Assembly: GCF_001612885.1 (NCBI RefSeq) | Contig: NZ_BDBH01000015.1 | Location: 62,001 to 126,000, forward strand | Origin: Nocardia harenae NBRC 108248 | GTDB taxonomy: Bacteria; Actinomycetota; Actinomycetes; Mycobacteriales; Mycobacteriaceae | DNA length: 64,000 bases | Reading direction: 5' to 3' | Shown: positions 33,881-42,684 of the stretch, in pieces | How the letters are laid out: every line of letters begins with the position of its first letter | Numbering within the stretch: position 1 is the first letter of the stretch | Translations under genes and position numbers: made by a program | The notes under the pieces: model-generated | The model's input: the letters and a program-made list of their open reading frames with translations, nothing else | Told to the model about the DNA's origin: nothing | Database searches by the model: none

Positions 33881-35398
33881 TCAGGACTTGCCGGAGCCGT
33901 CGCCCTCGTCCGGCTCGGCCTGCGATTCCGCCTGCTCCCTGCGCTCGCGCTCCTCGGTAGCGGCGAGTTGCGCGAGCGGGTCGTCGAAGCTGGAGGCGGT
34001 GCCGCCGAGCACGCCGTCGATGAAACCGGCCGGGTTGTCCAGATCGTCCGAGCCGGGCAGCAGGTCCGGGTGCGCCCAGACCCCGTCGCGGGCATCGAGC
34101 CCGGCGTCGTCGGTGAGCCGCCGCCAGAGCGCCGCGGCCTCGCGCAGCTTGCGCGGCCGCAGCTCCAGCCCAACCAGGGTGGCGAAGGTCTGCTCGGCCG
34201 GGCCGCCGGTGGCGCGCCTGCGCCGCAGCGTTTCGGCGAGCGCGCCCGCGCCGGGCAGCCGATCGCCGAGCGCCGCGGCCACCACCACCTGCACCCAGCC
34301 CTCGATCAGGGCGAGCAGCGTCTCCAACCGCTCCAGCGCCTGCTTCTGCTCCGGCGTCGTCTGCGGCTCGAAGGCGCCCGCGGCCAGGATCTCCTCCAGC
34401 TTCGACGGATCGGCCAGCGACATCGGGTCCAGGTTCTGCGCGGCCTCCTCGAGCGCGGAGAAATCCATCCTGATGCCGCGCGCGTAGCTCTCCACCGCGC
34501 CGAGCACCTGCTGGCGCAGCCACGGCACGTGCGCGAAGAGCCGCTGGTGCGCGGCCTCGCGGGCGGCGAGGAAGACCAGGATCTCGCTCTCCGGCTGCTC
34601 CAGCCCGCTGCTGAACTCGGCGACGGCGGCGGGCAGCAGCGCGGCGGTGCCGTCCGGGCCGAGCGGGAGTCCGATATCGGTGGAGGTCAGCACCTCCTTG
34701 GCCAGTTGGCCGAGCGCCTGGCCCAGCTGCGAGCCGAAGGCCATGCCGCCCATCTGGGTCATCATGCCGAGCAGCGGCCCGGCGAACTGCTTGGCCTCCT
34801 CCGGCAGCTGGCTGCTCCACATGCCGCCGAGCTGCTCGGCGACCGGATCGCAGAGCCGCTGCCAGGTGGGCAGCGTCTGCTCGATCCACTCGGTCGCGGT
34901 CCAGGCGACGGTGCGGCTCGCGCCCGCGGGCAGCGTGGTGGCGCCGTCCAGCCAGAGTTCGGCCAGGTGCGCGGCGTCCGCGACGGCCTTGCGCTGCTGC
35001 TCGGAGACCGGGGTGCCCGCGGTGCCGAGCTGCTGGCGGGCCAGCCGCTTGGCGACGTCGTAGTTCACCGGGCCGGAGCCGCCGCCCGCCTGCGTGCCGA
35101 CGCCGCTGAACATCTGCCCCAGCTGGGTGAACATCTGCCCGAGCTGCGACGGGTCGAAGCCGGGGCCCGCACCCTGCGCGCCCGCCCCGGCCGGGCCCGC
35201 GCCGCCGAAGAGGAAGCCGAACGGATTGCCCGCGCCGCCGCCGAAGGGGTTGCCCGCGCCGCCGGGCGCATCGCCCTTGTCACCGGACGGATTGCTGCCC
35301 CTGTCACCGGAAGGATTGCCGCCGCCCGCACCGGGCTCGTCGCCGCGCCGTTCCCTGTCGTCGTCGCGGTTCGAGAAGCCGAACGGGATGTCACTCAT
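33881..35398 (-). CDS. Zincin-like metallopeptidase-fold protein (DUF2342 type)
   Basis: A 505-residue protein. The first ~100 residues are a Gly/Asn/Phe-rich disordered region with repeated NPSGD and NPFG units. The rest is helical and carries REAAHQRLFAHVPWL near residue 320, the zincin-family helix with candidate Glu and His ligands, plus NVxx-type core segments. Members are widespread in actinomycetes next to the Lon-like PDZ gene and are annotated as putative hydrolases or zinc-dependent proteases; activity is not established. It is divergent from the PDZ protease gene, as with Rv3195/Rv3194c. Confidence 0.83.
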   Translation of the reverse strand: MSDIPFGFSNRDDDRERRGDEPGAGGGNPSGDRGSNPSGDKGDAPGGAGNPFGGGAGNPFGFLFGGAGPAGAGAQGAGPGFDPSQLGQMFTQLGQMFSGVGTQAGGGSGPVNYDVAKRLARQQLGTAGTPVSEQQRKAVADAAHLAELWLDGATTLPAGASRTVAWTATEWIEQTLPTWQRLCDPVAEQLGGMWSSQLPEEAKQFAGPLLGMMTQMGGMAFGSQLGQALGQLAKEVLTSTDIGLPLGPDGTAALLPAAVAEFSSGLEQPESEILVFLAAREAAHQRLFAHVPWLRQQVLGAVESYARGIRMDFSALEEAAQNLDPMSLADPSKLEEILAAGAFEPQTTPEQKQALERLETLLALIEGWVQVVVAAALGDRLPGAGALAETLRRRRATGGPAEQTFATLVGLELRPRKLREAAALWRRLTDDAGLDARDGVWAHPDLLPGSDDLDNPAGFIDGVLGGTASSFDDPLAQLAATEERERREQAESQAEPDEGDGSGKS

Positions 35399-35516
35399 AC
35401 CCCCAACGGTACGCGGAACCCCGCCCACCTCTGTGTTCGCGCAGCGCGAAACCATTGCGGACACCGCGGCGGGCCGGTGCCACGCCGCGCGCGGCCCGCT
35501 CATTACTGTGGTCCGG

Positions 35517-36542
35517 GTGAATCGCCGCATCCTCACCCTGCTGGCCGCGCTCGTCCCGGTGCTCGTGCTCGGGCTGGCGGGCAGCGTCTTCACGGTGCCG
35601 TTCGTCGCGCTCGGCCCCGGCCCCACCTTCAACACCCTCGGTGAGGTGGACGGCAAGCAGGTGGTGGATGTGCAGGGCGCCGAGGTGGACCCGACCACGG
35701 GCAACCTGAACATGACCACCGTCTCGGTGCGCGACCGGCTCAATATCTTCGAGGCGTTGGGCTTCTGGCTCAGCGGCGAGCACGGCCTGGTCCCGCGCGC
35801 CGAGGTGTACCCGCCCGGGGTGCCGCGCGAGGAGATCGACCGCTCCAACCAGCAGGAGTTCGAGAACTCCGAGGCCTCGGCCGAGGTGGCGGCGCTGCGT
35901 TTCCTGAACCTGCCCACCGTGGTGCTGGTCGGCGAGGTGGTCGAAGAGGGGCCCGCCAATGGCGTACTGCGGGCGGGCGACGAGATCGTCAGCATCGATG
36001 GCGCGCCGATCACCGCCCCCAAGGGAGTGGTGGACGCGGTCTCCGCGCGCAAGCCCGGTGACGTACTGAGCCTGGTGGTGCGCCGGGAGGCCGCCGAGCA
36101 GACGCTTTCGGTCACGCTCGGCGCGCGGCCCGACGACGCCGCCAAGGGGTACCTCGGCATCACTCCGACCGAGGGTGCGCGCCCGCCTCTGCAGGTGACC
36201 TTCAATCTCGCCGATATCGGCGGCCCCTCCGCGGGGCTCATGTTCAGCCTCGCGCTGATCGACAAGCTCTCGCCCGGCGAGCTGGACAACGGGCGCTTCG
36301 TCGCCGGTACTGGGACGATCGACCAGGAGGGCGCGGTCGGGCCGATCGGCGGCATCCAGTACAAGATGATGGCCGCGCGCGACGAGGGCGCCGAGACCTT
36401 CCTGGTTCCGGCGGCCAACTGCGCCGAGGCGCGGCAGCGCACCCCCGAGGGGCTGCGGCTGGTCAAGGTCGAGACGCTGACCGGCGCGGTCCAGTCGCTC
36501 GCCGACATCGGCGCGGGCCGGGACACGCCGAACTGCGGCTGA
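35517..36542 (+). CDS. Membrane-anchored PDZ / Lon-like serine protease (YlbL type)
   Basis: A 341-residue envelope protein. Residues ~5-28 are one membrane helix (TLLAALVPVLVLGLAGSVF). A PDZ domain spans ~140-215 (GEVVEEGPANGVLRAGDEIV). The C-terminal Lon S16 domain has the catalytic Ser in DIGGPSAGLMFSL and the Lys in IGGIQYKMMAA. It probably degrades or processes proteins outside the membrane. GTG 35517 gives MNRRILTLL. Confidence 0.9.
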   Translation: MNRRILTLLAALVPVLVLGLAGSVFTVPFVALGPGPTFNTLGEVDGKQVVDVQGAEVDPTTGNLNMTTVSVRDRLNIFEALGFWLSGEHGLVPRAEVYPPGVPREEIDRSNQQEFENSEASAEVAALRFLNLPTVVLVGEVVEEGPANGVLRAGDEIVSIDGAPITAPKGVVDAVSARKPGDVLSLVVRREAAEQTLSVTLGARPDDAAKGYLGITPTEGARPPLQVTFNLADIGGPSAGLMFSLALIDKLSPGELDNGRFVAGTGTIDQEGAVGPIGGIQYKMMAARDEGAETFLVPAANCAEARQRTPEGLRLVKVETLTGAVQSLADIGAGRDTPNCG

Positions 36543-36659
36543 TCCGGGCCGCCGAGGGCGGCGGGACCGTGCGCCGAGTCCCCGGTCACGCCGCGCCCGC
36601 CCGGCGGTCGGGGGCCGCGCACGCGCGATTCGGCCCGGCCGCGACGTTCGGCGACGCCC

Positions 36660-37247
36660 TCAGTCCAGGGTGTGCCGGAGCGCCTCGACCACGTTCGGCG
36701 CCAGCCCGGGGTAGGTGCGCAGGTCGAGGTCGCCGAAGTCGTCGGTCTCCGCGTCCTCGTCCGGGCGCACCTGGAGCAGGCAGAGCGACGCCCCGCCGCG
36801 CAGCACCGCGGCGAAGAGCCTGGCCTCCCGCCGCCCCGGGTGCTCGGCGGCGGCGGTGCGCGCCGCCGCGTCCGCCGCCTCCGGGTCGGCGAGCAGCGGC
36901 GCCAGCGCGTCGTCCAGCGCGGTCTCGGCGTCCGGCGGGAGCACCACGATCTCCTGCACCAGCAGGCAGCCGTGCACCGCGGGCGGCCAGGTGGTGGTCG
37001 CCAGGAACTCGTCGAGCGCCCACGACCCGCCGGTGATGTCCTCCGGGAAGGGCTCCTGCGCGACCGGCGTGTACTCGGCGCCCTGGTCGAGCTGATCCAC
37101 CAGCCCCGGCTCGGCCGCGACGAGGTCGCCGGTCGGTACCAGCGCGAAGATCTGCGGCGGTCGGCCCCAGCCCTCGGCGTCGACGAATTCGGCGACCTCC
37201 CGGACGGAGCGGGCAAGGGCGAGTTCGGCGTGCAGGTCAGCGGTCAC
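36660..37247 (-). CDS. PPA1309-family protein, function unknown
   Basis: A 195-residue acidic protein of a conserved actinobacterial family. Characteristic stretches are FVDAEGWGRPPQIFALVPT, GGSWALDEFLATTTWPPAVH and a late LRTYPGLAPNVVEALRHTL. The GTG at 37247 has AGGA eight bases upstream; an ATG nine bases earlier directly abuts the purines, so it is less likely. It is divergent from UPF0182, an arrangement conserved in relatives. No biochemical role can be inferred. Confidence 0.78.
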   Translation of the reverse strand: MTADLHAELALARSVREVAEFVDAEGWGRPPQIFALVPTGDLVAAEPGLVDQLDQGAEYTPVAQEPFPEDITGGSWALDEFLATTTWPPAVHGCLLVQEIVVLPPDAETALDDALAPLLADPEAADAAARTAAAEHPGRREARLFAAVLRGGASLCLLQVRPDEDAETDDFGDLDLRTYPGLAPNVVEALRHTLD

Positions 37248-37368
37248 GTCGCACATCCTGTCAAATTCGCCCCTGGCACCGGCACGGTGTCCGATTTCCG
37301 TAGAGTGGGCTCGGGCGGTCCGGCAACGGCCCGCCCACCGATATCCCCGGACCCTGGAGCGTGGCATC

Positions 37369-40341
37369 GTGGGCATGCGGCCCCCCACCGGCTTACCATC
37401 GCTGTCCCGACGCAGCCGCGTGCTGCTGGTGGCGGCCGTCGTGCTCGCGGCCCTGCTGCTGCTCGGGCCGCGGCTGGTCGACACCTATACCAACTGGCTG
37501 TGGTTCGGGGAGGTGGGCTACCGGGGTGTCTTCCTGACCGTGCTGCGCAGCAGGCTGCTGCTCTTCGCCGCGGTGGCGATCTTCGTCGGGCTCGCGGTCT
37601 GGCTGGCGCTGCTGCTCGCCTACCGCTCGCGGCCGGTCTTCATCCCGGTCGCCGGGCCGAACGACCCGATCGCGCGGTACCGCACCACGGTGATGAGCAG
37701 GCTGCGGCTCTTCGGCATCGGCATCCCGGTGCTGCTCGGGCTGCTCTCCGGGCTGGTCGCGCAGTCGAACTGGGTGACCCTGCAGCTCTTCCTGAACGGC
37801 GGCTCGTTCGGCACCGAGGACCCGCAGTTCCACATCGACGTCGGCTTCTACGTCTTCGACCTGCCGTTCTACCGGATGGTGCTGAACTGGCTCTTCGTCG
37901 CCGTCGTCATCGCCTTCTTCGCGAACCTGGTGACGCACTACATCTTCGGCGGGCTGCGGCTGAGCGGCCGCGAGGGCACGCTCACCACCGCCGCCCGGGT
38001 GCAGCTCGCGCTGCTGGCCGGGATCTTCGTGCTGCTCAAGGCGGTAGCGTACTGGTTCGACCGGTACGAGCTGCTCTCCAGCGCCAGGAAGGAGCCGACC
38101 TTCTTCGGCGGCTCGTTCACCGATATCAACGCGGTGCTCCCGGCCAAACTCATCCTGCTCGCCATCGCGGTGATCTGCGCGATCGCCTTCTTCGCCGGGG
38201 TGGTGCTGCGCGACCTGCGGGTGCCCGCCATGGCGGCGGCGCTGCTCGTGCTCTCCTCGATCCTGGTCGGTTCGGTGTACCCGCTGCTGGTCGAGCAGTT
38301 CTCGGTGCGCCCGAACGCGGCGGACAAGGAGAGCGAGTACATCGAGCGGAATATCGACGCCACCCGCAGGGCGTACGGCATCACTCCCGACAAGATCGAT
38401 TACCAGGACTACAAGGGCGACGGCACCAAGAACCCGGTCGACGTGCCCGCCGATGTCGAGACCATCCAGAAGATCCGGCTGCTCGACCCGAACATCCTCT
38501 CCCGCACCTTCACCCAGCAGAAGCAGCTGAAGAACTTCTACGGCTTCCGCGACCCGCTGGACATCGACCGCTACACCATCGACGGCGAGGTGCAGGATTA
38601 CATCGTCGGCGCGCGCGAGCTCACCCCGAGCAGCCTGACCGGCAACCAGACGGACTGGATCAACCGGCACACCGTCTACACGCACGGCGACGGCTTCGTC
38701 GCGGCCCCGGCGAACCGGGTCAACCGCCCGCCCGCCCAGGACGCGGCCGCCGCGGGCAGCACCGACACCGGCTACCCCGAGTACACCGTGACCAGCGACC
38801 TGGCCACGCCGAAGGATAACCAGCTGATCGAGGTCGATCAGCCGCGTATCTACTACGGCGAGCTCATCTCGCAGACCGACGCCGACTACGCCATCGTCGG
38901 TCAGGTGGACGGCCAGGGCCCGCGCGAGTACGACAGCGATATCGCCCAGTTCACCTACGACGGCGCGGGCGGCGTCCCGATCGGCAACTGGTTCGACCGG
39001 CTGGCCTTCGCCACCAAGTACGCCGAGCGGAACATCCTGCTCTCCGGCGCCATCGGCCCGGACTCCAAGATCATCTTCAACCGCAATCCGCGGGAGCGGG
39101 TGGAGAAGGTGGCGCCCTGGCTGACCGCCGACGGCGATATCTACCCGACCGTGGTGGACGGCCGGATCAAGTGGATCGTCGACGCGTACACCACGCTGGA
39201 CTCCTACCCCTACTCGCAGCGCACCTCGCTGGAGGGCGCGGTCGAGGACAGCATCGATCAGAAGACCGGTCGCATGCTGCCGCGCGAGGAGGTCAGCTAC
39301 ATCCGCAACTCGGTGAAGGCCACCGTGGACGCCTACGACGGCACCGTCACGCTCTACGAGGTGGACGCAGGAGATCCCGTGCTGCAGGCCTGGCGCGGCG
39401 TCTTCCCCGGCGTGGTCAAGCCGGAGAGCGAGATCAGCCCGGAGCTGCGCGCGCACTTCCGCTACCCGGCCGACCTGTTCAAGGTGCAGCGCGAGATGCT
39501 CGCCAAGTACCACGTGAACGACCCGCGCGAGTTCTTCACCAACAACGCCTTCTGGTCGGTGCCTGCCGACCCGACGGTGGAGGGCAGCACCGGCGCGCTC
39601 CCGCCCTACTACATGCTCATGGGCGACCCGGAGACGGGGCAGCCGGTGTTCAACCTGACCAGCGCGATGGTCGGTTACAACCGGCAGTTCCTCTCGGCCT
39701 ACATCTCGGTGCGCTCGGACCCGGTGGACTACGGCAAGTTCACCATCCTGCGGCTGCCCACCGACTCGCAGACCCAGGGTCCGCAGCAGACGCAGAACTC
39801 GATGACGACCTTCCCGCCGGTGTCCAGCGACCGCACGCTGCTGGCGTCGAACAACATCAAGTACGGCAATCTGCTCACCCTGCCGATCGCCCAGGGCGGC
39901 ATTCTCTACGTGGAGCCGCTCTACACCGAGCCGCGCAACGCGCCGCCGTCGGCGACCTTCCCGCAGCTGGCCAAGGTGCTGGTCAGCTACAAGGAGCCGG
40001 GCTCGAACAGCCCCAAGGTCGGGTACGCCTCCACGCTGGAGGAGGCGCTGAACCAGATCCTGCCCGGCGTGGGCGGGGTGGCGACCAAGCCGGGCGCCGC
40101 CGCGCCGAACACCGGCAGCGGCGCGACGCCACCGGCGCAGGGCGGCACGCCGCCCCCGGCGACGAACGGCACCGCGCCGCCGCCCGCATCGACGGCGGCC
40201 CGCGATGCCGCCGCGGCGGATCTGAACCGTCGGATCGAGGCGGCGCGCACCGCCATGCGGACCGGGAACTTCGAGGAGTTCGGCAGGGCGCTGGATGATC
40301 TCGAGGCCGCGGTCAAGGCGTATCAGGACGCCAACCGCTGA
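37369..40341 (+). CDS. UPF0182 family large membrane protein
   Basis: A 990-residue protein (homologue of Rv3193c). About seven membrane helices lie in the first 310 residues (e.g. VLLVAAVVLAALLLLGP, LLLFAAVAIFVGLAVW). A large extracytoplasmic domain follows, with LDPNILSRTFTQQKQLKNFY and YTLDSYPYSQRTSL-like segments, then a Pro/Ala/Thr-rich stretch at ~905-945 and a terminal helical segment. The function of the family is not established. It ends in a perfect terminator hairpin. Confidence 0.92.
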   Translation: MGMRPPTGLPSLSRRSRVLLVAAVVLAALLLLGPRLVDTYTNWLWFGEVGYRGVFLTVLRSRLLLFAAVAIFVGLAVWLALLLAYRSRPVFIPVAGPNDPIARYRTTVMSRLRLFGIGIPVLLGLLSGLVAQSNWVTLQLFLNGGSFGTEDPQFHIDVGFYVFDLPFYRMVLNWLFVAVVIAFFANLVTHYIFGGLRLSGREGTLTTAARVQLALLAGIFVLLKAVAYWFDRYELLSSARKEPTFFGGSFTDINAVLPAKLILLAIAVICAIAFFAGVVLRDLRVPAMAAALLVLSSILVGSVYPLLVEQFSVRPNAADKESEYIERNIDATRRAYGITPDKIDYQDYKGDGTKNPVDVPADVETIQKIRLLDPNILSRTFTQQKQLKNFYGFRDPLDIDRYTIDGEVQDYIVGARELTPSSLTGNQTDWINRHTVYTHGDGFVAAPANRVNRPPAQDAAAAGSTDTGYPEYTVTSDLATPKDNQLIEVDQPRIYYGELISQTDADYAIVGQVDGQGPREYDSDIAQFTYDGAGGVPIGNWFDRLAFATKYAERNILLSGAIGPDSKIIFNRNPRERVEKVAPWLTADGDIYPTVVDGRIKWIVDAYTTLDSYPYSQRTSLEGAVEDSIDQKTGRMLPREEVSYIRNSVKATVDAYDGTVTLYEVDAGDPVLQAWRGVFPGVVKPESEISPELRAHFRYPADLFKVQREMLAKYHVNDPREFFTNNAFWSVPADPTVEGSTGALPPYYMLMGDPETGQPVFNLTSAMVGYNRQFLSAYISVRSDPVDYGKFTILRLPTDSQTQGPQQTQNSMTTFPPVSSDRTLLASNNIKYGNLLTLPIAQGGILYVEPLYTEPRNAPPSATFPQLAKVLVSYKEPGSNSPKVGYASTLEEALNQILPGVGGVATKPGAAAPNTGSGATPPAQGGTPPPATNGTAPPPASTAARDAAAADLNRRIEAARTAMRTGNFEEFGRALDDLEAAVKAYQDANR

Positions 40342-40346
40342 CCGGA

Positions 40347-40389
40347 ACGGCAAGGGCCCCCGTCACCAGGTGACGGGGGCCCTTGCCGT
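40347..40389. terminator. Perfect 43-nt palindromic terminator
   Basis: Two complementary 21-base arms around a single A lie six bases after the UPF0182 stop; the inner part is CCCGTCACC / GGTGACGGG. It is among the strongest hairpins of the window. Confidence 0.85.
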
Positions 40390-40397
40390 AAGCATCA

Positions 40398-40515
40398 CGT
40401 TCGCGGCCCCGTCTCGCCGGTCGGCGCTCGAAGCGCATTCGGCGCAGCCGCGAGTCTCGAGCGCCGAGCCGCGAGACCCCGAAGGGGCCGCGAGCCCGCC
40501 CGGCGGAGCCGGGCC
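40398..40515. repeat. Interspersed structured repeat, copy A
   Basis: It begins GTTCGCGGCCCC GTCTCG and ends GGGGCCGCGAGCCCGCC CGGCGGAGCCGGGC. Outer arms GCGGCCC/GGGCCGC and GTCTCG/CGAGAC enclose an inner 10-bp stem CGGCGCTCGA (40422-40431) / TCGAGCGCCG (40457-40466). A small CCCGGC-GGA-GCCGGG hairpin closes the 3' side. A related copy is at 54540-54695. It lies between convergent genes. Confidence 0.75.
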
Positions 40516-40518
40516 GGA

Positions 40519-41070
40519 TTACCTGCCGATGCTGTCGATCAGGCCCGAGTTCTGCTCGAGGAGGGCCTGGAAGGGGCCCTCCAGGCCGTACTGCTTGGCC
40601 AGATCGCCACCGGCGGTCTTGGCCTGCTCGACCAGCGCGGCGGGGCTGCCGGGGGCGGGCTCGGGAGCCGCGGGCTCGGGGGCGGGGGCCGGCTCCGGCT
40701 CGGCGGCGGGCTCGACATCGCTGGAGGTGCCCTGGGTCAGGTACTTGCCGCAGGTCGGCCAGGCGCCGACGCCCTGGTTGGCGAGCACGTTCTCGGCCAC
40801 CCGGATCTGCTCCGCCTTGCTGGCGGTGTGCGCGGAGCCCGCGCCGCCGTGCGCGTTCCAGGTGCTCTGCGAGAACTGCAGGCCACCGTAGTAGCCGTTA
40901 CCGGTGTTGATGCTCCAGTTGCCGCCGCTCTCGCACTGGGCGACGCCGTCCCAGTTATGGGTGGCGGCCGACGCGGTTCCGGTGGCGAGACCGAACGGGA
41001 CGGCAACGAGGGCGCCGGTGACGGCGGCGAAGCCGAGGGCGCGGGTGCTGAACTTCCGGTTTCGAGACAT
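40519..41070 (-). CDS. Resuscitation-promoting factor (RpfA/C-like transglycosylase)
   Basis: A 183-residue secreted protein. A signal peptide (LGFAAVTGALVAVPFGLATG, cleavage after ...TASA) precedes the Rpf lysozyme-like domain at ~35-110. It carries the catalytic Glu in WDGVAQCESGGNWSINTGN and the paired Cys of WPTCGKYL. The tail contains an EPAPAPEPAAPEPAP-type linker and a short helix. Rpf proteins cleave peptidoglycan to permit resuscitation and division. The ATG has GGGAGG ahead of it. The start lies ~430 bp from the tRNA on a structured leader. Confidence 0.94.
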   Translation of the reverse strand: MSRNRKFSTRALGFAAVTGALVAVPFGLATGTASAATHNWDGVAQCESGGNWSINTGNGYYGGLQFSQSTWNAHGGAGSAHTASKAEQIRVAENVLANQGVGAWPTCGKYLTQGTSSDVEPAAEPEPAPAPEPAAPEPAPGSPAALVEQAKTAGGDLAKQYGLEGPFQALLEQNSGLIDSIGR

Positions 41071-41456
41071 GTGGTTTCCCTCCCCGCGCCCACCGCCGCG
41101 CCGTTCGCACGTATCCCTGCCCCCAGGAAGTCGGGGTGACACGGCCGCGGGGCAGGGTTGCCGGTGTTCGGCGATCCGTGTTCTGGCCCAGCGCAGGTGC
41201 CCCGGGCCGGATCCGACGGTAACGGCAAATCTCGGTGAGATCACGCCTCGGTAACGATGAGTTGCGAGAGGTTTCGTTCGCAAGCGTCCGGCGAACGCGC
41301 AGGTGAATTCGGCGATTTCCGCATTCGAATACCTGCCCGTGATGGTGCTGTTATGTGTCGGAGATCACCGCGAAATAGCGATCCGGCCCACGTTTCCGGG
41401 CGGCCTCGGCCGGCCTACGCGCGGTTGCGGCACATCCGCGCAGGTAGCGGGGCGAT
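41071..41456 (-). promoter_or_regulatory. rpf upstream region with hairpin and CGTTACCG repeats
   Basis: No gene is supported here. A 9-bp stem, CCCTGCCCC (41115-41123) / GGGGCAGGG (41149-41157), would form in the rpf leader. Further upstream, CGGTAACG occurs twice (41217-41224 and 41249-41256), and TCAC-N6-GTAAC also spans the distal copy. GTAAC-type repeats are reported for MtrA, a known controller of cell-wall hydrolase genes, so MtrA control is a guess. The 3' consensus of the c-di-AMP riboswitch is absent. Confidence 0.4.
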
Positions 41457-41486
41457 TTGCATTGGCGGCGCACCCGTGTGTAATGT
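41457..41486 (+). promoter_or_regulatory. tRNA promoter
   Basis: A -35 TTGCAT (41457-41462), an 18-base spacer and a -10 TAATGT (41481-41486) lie 12 bases before the tRNA 5' end. Confidence 0.65.
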
Positions 41487-41498
41487 TGTGTTCACCGA

Positions 41499-41575
41499 CG
41501 CGGGGTGGAGCAGCTCGGTAGCTCGCTGGGCTCATAACCCAGAGGTCGCAGGTTCAAATCCTGTCCCCGCTACTA
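41499..41575 (+). tRNA. Initiator tRNA-fMet (CAT)
   Basis: A cloverleaf can be drawn from CGCGGGG to CCCCGCTA. The anticodon loop CTCATAA is closed by three G-C pairs (GGG/CCC), the hallmark of initiator tRNA. The first acceptor pair is an unpaired C1 x T72, as expected for an initiator. The TTC arm is GGTTCAAATCC. The encoded 3' end is CTA rather than CCA, so CCA would have to be completed post-transcriptionally. Confidence 0.96.
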
Positions 41576-41582
41576 GTGGGAG

Positions 41583-41615
41583 CAGCCCCCGGAGAATTTC
41601 TCCGGGGGCTGTTTT
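41583..41615 (+). terminator. Intrinsic terminator of the tRNA
   Basis: A 13-bp perfect stem CAGCCCCCGGAGA / TCTCCGGGGGCTG with an ATT loop, followed directly by TTTTC, eight bases after the tRNA. Confidence 0.9.
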
Positions 41616-41624
41616 CGTCTCCGG

Positions 41625-41792
41625 TTACTCTGCGGCGGATTCGCCGTCTTCGTCCCGGCGCGGCGTGGTCAGCCGTACGACGCCGGAGTCCAGGTCCAGC
41701 TCGACGGCGGGCCGGTGCGACTGGCCGTCACCGGACTGGCCGGATTCGTCCTGCAGCTTGCCGCCGGGGAACATCTCGCCTATGACACCCAT
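41625..41792 (-). CDS. Small acidic protein, DUF6191-like (55 aa)
   Basis: Begins MGVIGEMFPGGKLQDESGQ. The MFxPGxxHQxEE-like start resembles small DUF6191-type actinobacterial proteins, and the C-terminus (AVELDLDSGVVRLTTP) is a beta-like stretch. Codon bias supports coding. The function is unknown. An upstream in-frame extension is Pro/Arg-rich and looks non-coding. Confidence 0.6.
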   Translation of the reverse strand: MGVIGEMFPGGKLQDESGQSGDGQSHRPAVELDLDSGVVRLTTPRRDEDGESAAE

Positions 41793-41911
41793 GCCTCGAC
41801 CATAACCGCGTCGGCCGAACGGCTGTCGCCCGAACAGTAGATATCGGACATCGAGCCGCGGTGGAAGTCTGTTCCCGGAGAAGAACAGACGGCTTCGCGG
41901 AGGGAAAAGTC

Positions 41912-42481
41912 TTGGTTGGGAACGGTATTCGACGGGTCGCGGCGGTCGGTGCGCTGGCGGCGCTGGTGACGGCGGGCGGTGCCGCCGGGGTGTCGGCACA
42001 GCCGTCGGGGAGCGCGGGGATCGACACCGGCAGCGCGGGCGGGGTCATCGACACCGGGAGCGGGATCCTGAACAGCGGGAGCGGGGTGCTGGACAGCGGG
42101 AGTGCGGTGCTGGACGGGCTGGGGTTGGGGCTCGGGCTGCCGGACACCGGGTCCGGGGGCGGGGGCGGTGTGCAGACGCAGCAGTGCAACCAGTCGACCC
42201 AGTCCGGCAACGACGGGATCACCACGACGCGGCACGAGCTGGGGCGCCGCGGCCCGACGTCTTTCGTGCTGGCCTACGAGACGTACTACGTCCCCGACCT
42301 CATCGAGGTCTTCTACGAGGGCTCGCTCGTGCGCAGCACCGGCTGGGTCGGCGACGAGACGAACGAGGGCACTGGATCGGTTCTGGTCACGCTGCCGCCG
42401 GGTGCTGCGAGCTCGGTGACCGTGCGAGTCACCGGTGGGTACCAGACCGACTGGGACTACGTGGTCAACTGCCCGCGGTGA
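41912..42481 (+). CDS. Secreted protein with GSG repeats and a C-terminal beta domain
   Basis: 189 residues from a TTG start with GGAGGG at about eight bases. A signal peptide (RRVAAVGALAALVTAGGAAG, cleaved near VSA-QPS) precedes short imperfect repeats (DTGSG, NSGSG, DSGSA) that end at a Gly-rich spacer. The C-terminal ~100 residues look like a beta-sandwich bounded by two Cys (QQCNQS and VVNCP), with VLAYETYYVPDLIEVFYEG. No enzyme motif is visible. It may be a cell-wall or adhesion-type protein; family not recognised. Confidence 0.7.
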   Translation: MVGNGIRRVAAVGALAALVTAGGAAGVSAQPSGSAGIDTGSAGGVIDTGSGILNSGSGVLDSGSAVLDGLGLGLGLPDTGSGGGGGVQTQQCNQSTQSGNDGITTTRHELGRRGPTSFVLAYETYYVPDLIEVFYEGSLVRSTGWVGDETNEGTGSVLVTLPPGAASSVTVRVTGGYQTDWDYVVNCPR

Positions 42482-42488
42482 CCCATCT

Positions 42489-42536
42489 CGCAAACCGCCC
42501 GGCCCCCGGAATCCCACCGGCGGCCGGGCGTTTGCG
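42489..42536. terminator. Hairpin terminator after the secreted protein gene
   Basis: CGCAAAC(C)GCCCGGCC pairs with GGCCGGGCGTTTGCG with one bulged base, seven bases after the stop. Confidence 0.75.
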
Positions 42537-42684
42537 TCCGGCGGCGAACCGGCCACATCCGTGCCACCTGCAGCGCGCCGCTCGATCCGCGCTTCGTCGA
42601 CTCGGCGGTGCTCGCCGGCGGCCGACCCTCGGCGAGTTCGCGCGGGCCGGCGCGACCGCGGGCGCGCGGCTCGGGCGGGACGCT

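Noticed and set aside
41071..41256. ydaO (c-di-AMP) riboswitch before rpf
   Set aside because: The expected 3' GACAGCTAAC core is missing; only weak partial resemblance was found.
41499..41575. tRNA as a phage or island attachment site
   Set aside because: No integrase and no duplicated tRNA 3' end was seen in the window; the terminator follows directly.
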